Origin: Cardiocondyla obscurior
Taxonomy: Eukaryota; Arthropoda; Insecta; Hymenoptera; Formicidae
Length of the DNA stretch: 64,000 nucleotides
Assembly: GCF_019399895.1 (NCBI RefSeq)
Contig: NC_091881.1
Span: 2,501-66,500 of the forward strand
Reading direction: 5' to 3'
A program made the translations under genes and the position numbers. Below, one piece after another: positions 1 through 12,000 of the stretch (positions within the stretch are counted from its first letter, which is position 1; each line of letters starts with the position of its first letter). The notes under the pieces are model-generated. The model was not told where the DNA came from, ran no database searches, and saw only the letters and a list, made by a program, of their open reading frames with translations.

Positions 1-3000
1 CCTGGCCTGGCCTGGCCTGGCCTGGCCTGGCCTGCCTGGCCTGGCCTGGCCTGGCCTGGCCTGGCCTGGCCTGGCCTGGCCTGGCCTGGCCTGGCCTGGC
101 CTGGCCTGGCCTGGCCTGGCCTGGCCTGGCCTGGCCTGGCCTGGCCTGGCCTGGCCTGGCCTGGCCTGGCCTGGCCTGGCCTGGCCTGGCCTGGCCTGGC
201 CTGGCCTGGCCTGGCCTGGCCTGGCCTGGCCTGGCCTGGCCTGGCCTGGCCTGGCCTGGCCTGGCCTGGCCTGGCCTGGCCTGGCCTGGCCTGGCCTGGC
301 CTGGCCTGGCCTGGCCTGGCCTGGCCTGGCCTGGCCTGGCCTGGCCTGAGCCTGGCCTGGCCTGGCCTGGCCTGGCCTGGCCTGGCCTGGCCTGGCCTGG
401 CCTGGCCTGGCCTGGCCTGGCCTGGCCTGGCCTGGCCTGGCCTGGCCTGGCCTGGCCTGGCCTGGCCTGGCCTGGCCTGGCCTGGCCTGGCCTGGCCTGG
501 CCTGGCCTGGCCTGGCCTGGCCTGGCCTGGCCTGGCCTGGCCTGGCCTGGCCTGGCCTGGCCTGGCCTGGCCTGGCCTGGCCTGGCCTGGCCTGGCCTGG
601 CCTGGCCTGGCCTGGCCTGGCCTGGCCTGGCCTGGCCTGGCCTGGCCTGGCCTGGCCTGGCCTGGCCTGGCCTGGCCTGGCCTGGCCTGGCCTGGCCTGG
701 CCTGGCCTGGCCTGGCCTGGCCTGGCCTGGCCTGGCCTGGCCTGGCCTGGCCTGGCCTGGCCTGGCCTGGCCTGGCCTGGCCTGGCCTGGCCTGGCCTGG
801 CCTGGCCTGGCCTGGCCTGGCCTGGCCTGGCCTGGCCTGGCCTGGCCTGGCCTGGCCTGGCCTGGCCTGGCCTGGCCTGGCCTGGCCTGGCCTGGCCTGG
901 CCTGGCCTGGCCTGGCCTGGCCTGGCCTGGCCTGGCCTGGCCTGGCCTGGCCTGGCCTGGCCTGGCCTGGCCTGGCCTGGCCTGGCCTGGCCTGGCCTGG
1001 CCTGGCCTGGCCTGGCCTGGCCTGGCCTGGCCTGGCCTGGCCTGGCCTGGCCTGGCCTGGCCTGGCCTGGCCTGGCCTGGCCTGGCCTGGCCTGGCCTGG
1101 CCTGGCCTGGCCTGGCCTGGCCTGGCCTGGCCCTGGCCTGGCCTGGCCTGGCCTGGCCTGGCCTGGCCTGGCCTGGCCTGGCCTGGCTGGCCTGGCCTGG
1201 CCTGGCCTGGCCTGGCCTGGCCTGGCCTGGCCTGGCCTGGCCTGGCCTGGCCTGGCCTGGCCTGGCCTGGCCTGGCCTGGCCTGGCCTGGCCTGGCCTGG
1301 CCTGGCCTGGCCTGGCCTGGCCTGGCCTGGCCTGGCCTGGCCTGGCCTGGCCTGGCCCTGGCCTGGCCTGGCCTGGCCTGGCCTGGCCTGGCCTGGCCTG
1401 GCCTGGCCTGGCCTGGCCTGGCCCTGGCCTGGCCTGGCCTGAGCCTGGCCTGGCCTGGCCTGGCCTGGCCTGGCCTGGCCTGGCCTGGCCTGGCCTGGCC
1501 TGGCCTGGCCTGGCCTGGCCTGGCCTGGCCTGGCCTGGCCTGGCCTGGCCTGGCCTGGCCTGGCCTGGCCTGGCCTGGCCTGGCCTGGCCTGGCCTGGCC
1601 TGGCCTGGCCTGGCCTGGCCTGGCCTGGCCTGGCCTGGCCTGGCCTGGCCTGGCCTGGCCTGGCCTGGCCTGGCCTGGCCTGGCCTGAGCCTGGCCTGGC
1701 CTGGCCTGGCCTGGCCTGGCCTGGCCTGGCCTGGCCTGGCCTGGCCTGGCCTGGCCTGGCCTGGCCTGGCCTGGCCTGGCCTGGCCTGGCCTGGCCTGGG
1801 CCTGGCCTGGCCTGGCCTGGCCTGGCCTGGCCTGGCCTGGCCTGGCCTGGCCTGGCCTGGCCTGGCCTGGCCTGGCCTGGCCTGGCCTGGCCTGGCCTGG
1901 CCTGGCCTGGCCTGGCCTGGCCTGGCCTGGCCTGGCCTGGCCTGGCCTGGCCTGGCCTGGCCTGGCCTGGCCTGGCCTGGCCTGGCCTGGCCTGGCCTGG
2001 CCTGGCCTGGCCTGGCCTGGCCTGGCCTGGCCTGGCCTGGCCTGGCCTGGCCTGGCCTGGCCTGGCCTGGCCTGGCCTGGCCTGGCCTGGCCTGGCCTGG
2101 CCTGGCCTGGCCTGGCCTGGCCTGGCCTGGCCTGGCCTGGCCTGGCCTGGCCTGGCCTGGCCTGGCCTGGCCTGGCCTGGCCTGGCCTGGCCTGGCCTGG
2201 CCTGGCCTGGCCTGGCCTGGCCTGGCCTGGCCTGGCCTGGCCTGGCCTGGCCTGGCCTGGCCTGGCCTGGCCTGGCCTGGCCTGGCCTGGCCTGGCCTGG
2301 CCTGGCCTGGCCTGGCCTGGCCTGGCCTGGCCTGGCCTGGCCTGGCCTGGCCTGAGCCTGGCCTGGCCTGGCCTGGCCTGGCCTGGCCTGGCCTGGCCTG
2401 GCCTGGCCTGGCCTGGCCTGGCCTGGCCTGGCCTGGCCTGGCCTGGCCTGGCCTGGCCTGGCCTGGCCTGGCCTGGCCTGGCCTGGCCTGGCCTGGCCTG
2501 GCCTGGCCTGGCCTGGCCTGGCCTGGCCTGGCCTGGCCTGGCCTGGCCTGGCCTGGCCTGGCCTGGCCTGGCCTGGCCTGGCCTGGCCTGGCCTGGCCTG
2601 GCCTGGCCTGGCCTGGCCTGGCCTGGCCTGGCCTGGCCTGGCCTGGCCTGGCCTGGCCTGGCCTGGCCTGGCCTGGCCTGGCCTGGCCTGGCCTGGCCTG
2701 GCCTGGCCTGGCCTGGCCTGGCCTGGCCTGGCCTGGCCTGGCCTGGCCTGGCCTGGCCTGGCCTGGCCTGGCCTGGCCTGGCCTGGCCTGGCCTGGCCTG
2801 GCCTGGCCTGGCCTGGCCTGGCCTGGCCTGGCCTGGCCTGGCCTGGCCTGGCCTGGCCTGGCCTGGCCTGGCCTGGCCTGGCCTGGCCTGGCCTGGCCTG
2901 GCCTGGCCTGGCCTGGCCTGGCCTGGCCTGGCCTGGCCTGGCCTGGCCTGGCCTGGCCTGGCCTGGCCTGGCCTGGCCTGGCCTGGCCTGGCCTGGCCTG

Positions 3001-6000
3001 GCCTGGCCTGGCCTGGCCTGGCCTGGCCTGGCCTGGCCTGGCCTGGCCTGGCCTGGCCTGGCCTGGCCTGGCCTGGCCTGGCCTGGCCTGGCCTGGCCTG
3101 GCCTGGCCTGGCCTGGCCTGGCCTGGCCTGGCCTGGCCTGGCCTGGCCTGGCCTGGCCTGGCCTGGCCTGGCCTGGCCTGGCCTGGCCTGGCCCTGGCCT
3201 GGCCTGGCCTGGCCTGGCCTGGCCTGGCCTGGCCTGGCCTGGCCTGGCCTGGCCTGGCCTGGCCTGGCCTGGCCTGGCCTGGCCTGGCCTGGCCTGGCCT
3301 GGCCTGGCCTGGCCTGGCCTGGCCTGGCCTGGCCTGGCCTGGCCTGGCCTGGCCTGGCCTGGCCTGGCCTGGCCTGGCCTGGCCTGGCCTGGCCTGGCCT
3401 GGCCTGGCCTGGCCTGGCCTGGCCTGGCCTGGCCTGGCCTGGCCTGGCCTGGCCTGGCCTGGCCTGGCCTGGCCTGGCCTGGCCTGGCCTGGCCTGGCCT
3501 GGCCTGGCCTGGCCTGGCCTGGCCTGGCCTGGCCTGGCCTGGCCTGGCCTGGCCTGGCCTGGCCTGGCCTGGCCTGGCCTGGCCTGGCCTGGCCTGGCCT
3601 GGCCTGGCCTGGCCTGGCCTGGCCTGGCCTGGCCTGGCCTGGCCTGGCCTGGCCTGGCCTGGCCTGGCCTGGCCTGGCCTGGCCTGGCCTGGCCTGGCCT
3701 GGCCTGGCCTGGCCTGGCCTGGCCTGGCCTGGCCTGGCCTGGCCTGGCCTGGCCTGGCCTGGCCTGGCCTGGCCTGGCCTGGCCTGGCCCTGGCCTGGCC
3801 TGGCCTGGCCTGGCCTGGCCTGGCCTGGCCTGGCCTGGCCTGGCCTGGCCTGGCCTGGCCTGGCCTGGCCTGGCCTGGCCTGGCCTGGCCTGGCCTGGCC
3901 TGGCCTGGCCTGGCCTGGCCTGGCCTGGCCTGGCCTGGCCTGGCCTGGCCTGGCCTGGCCTGGCCTGGCCTGGCCTGGCCTGGCCTGGCCTGGCCTGGCC
4001 TGGCCTGGCCTGGCCTGGCCTGGCCTGGCCTGGCCTGGCCTGGCCTGGCCTGGCCTGGCCTGGCCTGGCCTGGCCTGGCCTGGCCTGGCCTGGCCTGGCC
4101 TGGCCTGGCCTGGCCTGGCCTGGCCTGGCCTGGCCTGGCCTGGCCTGGCCTGGCCTGGCCTGGCCTGGCCTGGCCTGGCCTGGCCTGGCCTGGCCTGGCC
4201 TGGCCTGGCCTGGCCTGGCCTGGCCTGGCCTGGCCTGGCCTGGCCTGGCCTGAGCCTGGCCTGGCCTGGCCTGGCCTGGCCTGGCCTGGCCTGGCCTGGC
4301 CTGGCCTGGCCTGGCCTGGCCTGGCCTGGCCTGGCCTGGCCTGGCCTGGCCTGGCCTGGCCTGGCCTGGCCTGGCCTGGCCTGGCCTGGCCTGGCCTGGC
4401 CTGGCCTGGCCTGGCCTGGCCTGGCCTGGCCTGGCCTGGCCTGGCCTGGCCTGGCCTGGCCTGGCCTGGCCTGGCCTGGCCTGGCCTGGCCTGGCCTGGC
4501 CTGGCCTGGCCTGGCCTGGCCTGGCCTGGCCTGGCCTGGCCTGGCCTGGCCTGGCCTGGCCTGGCCTGGCCTGGCCTGGCCTGGCCTGGCCTGGCCTGGC
4601 CTGGCCTGGCCTGGCCTGGCCTGGCCTGGCCTGGCCTGGCCTGGCCTGGCCTGGCCTGGCCTGGCCTGGCCTGGCCTGGCCTGGCCTGGCCTGGCCTGGC
4701 CTGGCCTGGCCTGGCCTGGCCTGGCCTGGCCTGGCCTGGCCTGGCCTGGCCTGGCCTGGCCTGGCCTGGCCTGGCCTGGCCTGGCCTGGCCTGGCCTGGC
4801 CTGGCCTGGCCTGGCCTGGCCTGGCCTGGCCTGGCCTGGCCTGGCCTGGCCTGGCCTGGCCTGGCCTGGCCTGGCCTGGCCTGGCCTGGCCTGGCCTGGC
4901 CTGGCCTGGCCTGGCCTGGCCTGGCCTGGCCTGGCCTGGCCTGGCCTGGCCTGGCCTGGCCTGGCCTGGCCTGGCCTGGCCTGGCCTGGCCTGGCCTGGC
5001 CTGGCCTGGCCTGGCCTGGCCTGGCCTGGCCTGGCCTGGCCTGGCCTGGCCTGGCCTGGCCTGGCCTGGCCTGGCCTGGCCTGGCCTGGCCTGGCCTGGC
5101 CTGGCCTGCCTGCCTGGCCTGGCCTGGCCTGGCCTGGCCTGGCCTGGCCTGGCCTGGCCTGGCCTGGCCTGGCCTGGCCTGGCCTGGCCTGGCCTGGCCT
5201 GGCCTGGCCTGGCCTGGCCTGGCCTGGCCTGGCCTGGCCTGGCCTGGCCTGGCCTGGCCTGGCCTGGCCTGGCCTGGCCTGGCCTGGCCTGGCCTGGCCT
5301 GGCCTGGCCTGGCCTGGCCTGGCCTGGCCTGGCCTGGCCTGGCCTGGCCTGGCCTGGCCTGGCCTGGCCTGGCCTGGCCTGGCCTGGCCTGGCCTGGCCT
5401 GGCCTGGCCTGGCCTGGCCTGGCCTGGCCTGGCCTGGCCTGGCCTGGCCTGGCCTGGCCTGGCCTGGCCTGGCCTGGCCTGGCCTGGCCTGGCCTGGCCT
5501 GGCCTGGCCTGGCCTGGCCTGGCCTGGCCTGGCCTGGCCTGGCCTGGCCTGGCCTGGCCTGGCCTGGCCTGGCCTGGCCTGGCCTGGCCTGGCCTGGCCT
5601 GGCCTGGCCTGGCCTGGCCTGGCCTGGCCTGGCCTGGCCTGGCCTGGCCTGGCCTGGCCTGGCCTGGCCTGGCCTGGCCTGGCCTGGCCTGGCCTGGCCT
5701 GGCCTGGCCTGGCCTGGCCTGGCCTGGCCTGGCCTGGCCTGGCCTGGCCTGGCCTGCCTGGCCTGGCCTGGCCTGGCCTGGCCTGGCCTGGCCTGGCCTG
5801 GCCTGGCCTGGCCTGGCCTGGCCTGGCCTGGCCTGGCCTGGCCTGGCCTGGCCTGGCCTGGCCTGGCCTGGCCTGGCCTGGCCTGGCCTGGCCTGGCCTG
5901 GCCTGGCCTGGCCTGGCCTGGCCTGGCCTGGCCTGGCCTGGCCTGGCCTGGCCTGGCCTGGCCTGGCCTGGCCTGGCCTGGCCTGGCCTGGCCTGGCCTG

Positions 6001-9000
6001 GCCTGGCCTGGCCTGGCCTGGCCTGGCCTGGCCTGGCCTGGCCTGGCCTGGCCTGGCCTGGCCTGGCCTGGCCTGGCCTGGCCTGGCCTGGCCTGGCCTG
6101 GCCTGGCCTGGCCTGGCCTGGCCTGGCCTGGCCTGGCCTGGCCTGGCCTGGCCTGGCCTGGCCTGGCCTGGCCTGGCCTGGCCTGGCCTGGCCTGGCCTG
6201 GCCTGGCCTGGCCTGGCCTGGCCTGGCCTGGCCTGGCCTGGCCTGGCCTGGCCTGGCCTGGCCTGGCCTGGCCTGGCCTGGCCTGGCCTGGCCTGGCCTG
6301 GCCTGGCCTGGCCTGGCCTGGCCTGGCCTGGCCTGGCCTGGCCTGGCCTGGCCTGGCCTGGCCTGGCCTGGCCTGGCCTGGCCTGGCCTGGCCTGGCCTG
6401 GCCTGGCCTGGCCTGGCCTGGCCTGGCCTGGCCTGGCCTGGCCTGGCCTGGCCTGGCCTGGCCTGGCCTGGCCTGGCCTGGCCTGGCCTGGCCTGGCCTG
6501 GCCTGGCCTGGCCTGGCCTGGCCTGGCCTGGCCTGGCCTGGCCTGGCCTGGCCTGAGCCTGGCCTGGCCTGGCCTGGCCTGGCCTGGCCTGGCCTGGCCT
6601 GGCCTGGCCTGGCCTGGCCTGGCCTGGCCTGGCCTGGCCTGGCCTGGCCTGGCCTGGCCTGGCCTGGCCTGGCCTGGCCTGGCCTGGCCTGGCCTGGCCT
6701 GGCCTGGCCTGGCCTGGCCTGGCCTGGCCTGGCCTGGCCTGGCCTGGCCTGGCCTGGCCTGGCCTGGCCTGGCCTGGCCTGGCCTGGCCTGGCCTGGCCT
6801 GGCCTGGCCTGGCCTGGCCTGGCCTGGCCTGGCCTGGCCTGGCCTGGCCTGGCCTGGCCTGGCCTGGCCTGGCCTGGCCTGGCCTGGCCTGGCCTGGCCT
6901 GGCCTGGCCTGGCCTGGCCTGGCCTGGCCTGGCCTGGCCTGGCCTGGCCTGGCCTGGCCTGGCCTGGCCTGGCCTGGCCTGGCCTGGCCTGGCCTGGCCT
7001 GGCCTGGCCTGGCCTGGCCTGGCCTGGCCTGGCCTGGCCTGGCCTGGCCTGGCCTGGCCTGGCCTGGCCTGGCCTGGCCTGGCCTGGCCTGGCCTGGCCT
7101 GGCCTGGCCTGGCCTGGCCTGGCCTGGCCTGGCCTGGCCTGGCCTGGCCTGGCCTGGCCTGGCCTGGCCTGGCCTGGCCTGGCCTGGCCTGGCCTGGCCT
7201 GGCCTGGCCTGGCCTGGCCTGGCCTGGCCTGGCCTGGCCTGGCCTGGCCTGGCCTGGCCTGGCCTGGCCTGGCCTGGCCTGGCCTGGCCTGGCCTGGCCT
7301 GGCCTGGCCTGGCCTGGCCTGGCCTGGCCTGGCCTGGCCTGGCCTGGCCTGGCCTGGCCTGGCCTGGCCTGGCCTGGCCTGGCCTGGCCTGGCCTGGCCT
7401 GGCCTGGCCTGGCCTGGCCTGGCCTGGCCTGGCCTGGCCTGGCCTGGCCTGGCCTGGCCTGGCCTGGCCTGGCCTGGCCTGGCCTGGCCTGGCCTGGCCT
7501 GGCCTGGCCTGGCCTGGCCTGGCCTGGCCTGGCCTGGCCTGGCCTGGCCTGAGCCTGGCCTGGCCTGGCCTGGCCTGGCCTGGCCTGGCCTGGCCTGGCC
7601 TGGCCTGGCCTGGCCTGGCCTGGCCTGGCCTGGCCTGGCCTGGCCTGGCCTGGCCTGGCCTGGCCTGGCCTGGCCTGGCCTGGCCTGGCCTGGCCTGGCC
7701 TGGCCTGGCCTGGCCTGGCCTGGCCTGGCCTGGCCTGGCCTGGCCTGGCCTGGCCTGCCTGCCTGGCCTGGCCTGGCCTGGCCTGGCCTGGCCTGGCCTG
7801 GCCTGGCCTGGCCTGGCCTGGCCTGGCCTGGCCTGGCCTGGCCTGGCCTGGCCTGGCCTGGCCTGGCCTGGCCTGGCCTGGCCTGGCCTGGCCTGGCCTG
7901 GCCTGGCCTGGCCTGGCCTGGCCTGGCCTGGCCTGGCCTGGCCTGGCCTGGCCTGGCCTGGCCTGGCCTGGCCTGGCCTGGCCTGGCCTGGCCTGGCCTG
8001 GCCTGGCCTGGCCTGGCCTGGCCTGGCCTGGCCTGGCCTGGCCTGGCCTGGCCTGGCCTGGCCTGGCCTGGCCTGGCCTGGCCTGGCCTGGCCTGGCCTG
8101 GCCTGGCCTGGCCTGGCCTGGCCTGGCCTGGCCTGGCCTGGCCTGGCCTGGCCTGGCCTGGCCTGGCCTGGCCTGGCCTGGCCTGGCCTGGCCTGGCCTG
8201 GCCTGGCCTGGCCTGGCCTGGCCTGGCCTGGCCTGGCCTGGCCTGGCCTGGCCTGGCCTGGCCTGGCCTGGCCTGGCCTGGCCTGGCCTGGCCTGGCCTG
8301 GCCTGGCCTGGCCTGGCCTGGCCTGGCCTGGCCTGGCCTGGCCTGGCCTGGCCTGGCCTGGCCTGGCCTGGCCTGGCCTGGCCTGGCCTGGCCTGGCCTG
8401 GCCTGGCCTGGCCTGGCCTGGCCTGGCCTGGCCTGGCCTGGCCTGGCCTGGCCTGGCCTGGCCTGGCCTGGCCTGGCCTGGCCTGGCCTGGCCTGGCCTG
8501 GCCTGGCCTGGCCTGGCCTGGCCTGGCCTGGCCTGGCCTGGCCTGGCCTGGCCTGGCCTGGCCTGGCCTGGCCTGGCCTGGCCTGGCCTGGCCTGGCCTG
8601 GCCTGGCCTGGCCTGGCCTGGCCTGGCCTGGCCTGGCCTGGCCTGGCCTGGCCTGGCCTGGCCTGGCCTGGCCTGGCCTGGCCTGGCCTGGCCTGGCCTG
8701 GCCTGGCCTGGCCTGGCCTGGCCTGGCCTGGCCTGGCCTGGCCTGGCCTGGCCTGGCCTGGCCTGGCCTGGCCTGGCCTGGCCTGGCCTGGCCTGGCCTG
8801 GCCTGGCCTGGCCTGGCCTGGCCTGGCCTGGCCTGGCCTGGCCTGGCCTGGCCTGGCCTGGCCTGGCCTGGCCTGGCCTGGCCTGGCCTGGCCTGGCCTG
8901 GCCTGGCCTGGCCTGGCCTGGCCTGGCCTGGCCTGGCCTGGCCTGGCCTGGCCTGGCCTGGCCTGGCCTGGCCTGGCCTGGCCTGGCCTGGCCTGGCCTG

Positions 9001-12000
9001 GCCTGGCCTGGCCTGGCCTGGCCTGGCCTGGCCTGGCCTGGCCTGGCCTGGCCTGGCCTGGCCTGGCCTGGCCTGGCCTGGCCTGGCCTGGCCTGGCCTG
9101 GCCTGGCCTGGCCTGGCCTGGCCTGGCCTGGCCTGGCCTGGCCTGGCCTGGCCTGGCCTGGCCTGGCCTGGCCTGGCCTGGCCTGGCCTGGCCTGGCCTG
9201 GCCTGGCCTGGCCTGGCCTGGCCTGGCCTGGCCTGGCCTGGCCTGGCCTGGCCTGGCCTGGCCTGGCCTGGCCTGGCCTGGCCTGGCCTGGCCTGGCCTG
9301 GCCTGGCCTGGCCTGGCCTGGCCTGGCCTGGCCTGGCCTGGCCTGGCCTGGCCTGGCCTGGCCTGGCCTGGCCTGGCCTGGCCTGGCCTGGCCTGGCCTG
9401 GCCTGGCCTGGCCTGGCCTGGCCTGGCCTGGCCTGGCCTGGCCTGGCCTGGCCTGGCCTGGCCTGGCCTGGCCTGGCCTGGCCTGGCCTGGCCTGGCCTG
9501 GCCTGGCCTGGCCTGGCCTGGCCTGGCCTGGCCTGGCCTGGCCTGGCCTGGCCTGGCCTGGCCTGGCCTGGCCTGGCCTGGCCTGGCCTGGCCTGGCCTG
9601 GCCTGGCCTGGCCTGGCCTGGCCTGGCCTGGCCTGGCCTGGCCTGGCCTGGCCTGGCCTGGCCTGGCCTGGCCTGGCCTGGCCTGGCCTGGCCTGGCCTG
9701 GCCTGGCCTGGCCTGGCCTGGCCTGGCCTGGCCTGGCCTGGCCTGGCCTGGCCTGGCCTGGCCTGGCCTGGCCTGGCCTGGCCTGGCCTGGCCTGGCCTG
9801 GCCTGGCCTGGCCTGGCCTGGCCTGGCCCTGGCCTGGCCTGGCCTGGCCTGGCCTGGCCTGGCCTGGCCTGGCCTGGCCTGGCCTGGCCTGGCCTGGCCT
9901 GGCCTGGCCTGGCCTGGCCCTGGCCTGGCCTGGCCTGGCCTGGCCTGGCCTGGCCTGGCCTGGCCTGGCCTGCCTGGCCTGGCCTGGCCTGGCCTGGCCT
10001 GGCCTGGCCTGGCCTGGCCTGGCCTGGCCTGGCCTGGCCTGGCCTGGCCTGGCCTGGCCTGGCCTGGCCTGGCCTGGCCTGGCCTGGCCTGGCCTGGCCT
10101 GGCCTGGCCTGGCCTGGCCTGGCCTGGCCTGGCCTGGCCTGGCCTGGCCCTGGCCTGGCCTGGCCTGGCCTGGCCTGGCCTGGCCTGGCCTGGCCTGGCC
10201 TGGCCTGGCCTGGCCTGGCCTGGCCTGGCCTGGCCTGGCCTGGCCTGGCCTGGCCTGGCCTGGCCTGGCCTGGCCTGGCCTGGCCTGGCCTGGCCTGGCC
10301 TGGCCTGGCCTGGCCTGGCCTGGCCTGGCCTGGCCTGGCCTGGCCTGGCCTGGCCTGGCCTGGCCTGGCCTGGCCTGGCCTGGCCTGGCCTGGCCTGGCC
10401 TGGCCTGGCCTGGCCTGGCCTGGCCTGGCCTGGCCTGGCCTGGCCTGGCCTGGCCTGGCCTGGCCTGGCCTGGCCTGGCCTGGCCTGGCCTGGCCTGGCC
10501 TGGCCTGGCCTGGCCTGGCCTGGCCTGGCCTGGCCTGGCCTGGCCTGGCCTGGCCTGGCCTGGCCTGGCCTGGCCTGGCCTGGCCTGGCCTGGCCTGGCC
10601 TGGCCTGGCCTGGCCTGGCCTGGCCTGGCCTGGCCTGGCCTGGCCTGGCCTGGCCTGGCCTGGCCTGGCCTGGCCTGGCCTGGCCTGGCCTGGCCTGGCC
10701 TGGCCTGGCCTGGCCTGGCCTGGCCTGGCCTGGCCTGGCCTGGCCTGGCCTGGCCTGGCCTGGCCTGGCCTGGCCTGGCCTGGCCTGGCCTGGCCTGGCC
10801 TGGCCTGGCCTGGCCTGGCCTGGCCTGGCCTGGCCTGGCCTGGCCTGGCCTGGCCTGGCCTGGCCTGGCCTGGCCTGGCCTGGCCTGGCCTGGCCTGGCC
10901 TGGCCTGGCCTGGCCTGGCCTGGCCTGGCCTGGCCTGGCCTGGCCTGGCCTGGCCTGGCCTGGCCTGGCCTGGCCTGGCCTGGCCTGGCCTGGCCTGGCC
11001 TGGCCTGGCCTGGCCTGGCCTGGCCTGGCCTGGCCTGGCCTGGCCTGGCCTGGCCTGGCCTGGCCTGGCCTGGCCTGGCCTGGCCTGGCCTGGCCTGGCC
11101 TGGCCTGGCCTGGCCTGGCCTGGCCTGGCCTGGCCTGGCCTGGCCTGGCCTGGCCTGGCCTGGCCTGGCCTGGCCTGGCCTGGCCTGGCCTGGCCTGGCC
11201 TGGCCTGGCCTGGCCTGGCCTGGCCTGGCCTGGCCTGGCCTGGCCTGGCCTGGCCTGGCCTGGCCTGGCCTGGCCTGGCCTGGCCTGGCCTGGCCTGGCC
11301 TGGCCTGGCCTGGCCTGGCCTGGCCTGGCCTGGCCTGGCCTGGCCTGGCCTGGCCTGGCCTGGCCTGGCCTGGCCTGGCCTGGCCTGGCCTGGCCTGGCC
11401 TGGCCTGGCCTGGCCTGGCCTGGCCTGGCCTGGCCTGGCCTGGCCTGGCCTGGCCTGGCCTGGCCTGGCCTGGCCTGGCCTGGCCTGGCCTGGCCTGGCC
11501 TGGCCTGGCCTGGCCTGGCCTGGCCTGGCCTGGCCTGGCCTGGCCTGGCCTGGCCTGGCCTGGCCTGGCCTGGCCTGGCCTGGCCTGGCCTGGCCTGGCC
11601 TGGCCTGGCCTGGCCTGGCCTGGCCTGGCCTGGCCTGGCCTGGCCTGGCCTGGCCTGGCCTGGCCTGGCCTGGCCTGGCCTGGCCTGGCCTGGCCTGGCC
11701 TGGCCTGGCCTGGCCTGGCCTGGCCTGGCCTGGCCTGGCCTGGCCTGGCCTGGCCTGGCCTGGCCTGGCCTGGCCTGGCCTGGCCTGGCCTGGCCTGGCC
11801 TGGCCTGGCCTGGCCTGGCCTGGCCTGGCCTGGCCTGGCCTGGCCTGGCCTGGCCTGGCCTGGCCTGGCCTGGCCTGGCCTGGCCTGGCCTGGCCTGGCC
11901 TGGCCTGGCCTGGCCTGGCCTGGCCTGGCCTGGCCTGGCCTGGCCTGGCCTGGCCTGGCCTGGCCTGGCCTGGCCTGGCCTGGCCTGGCCTGGCCTGGCC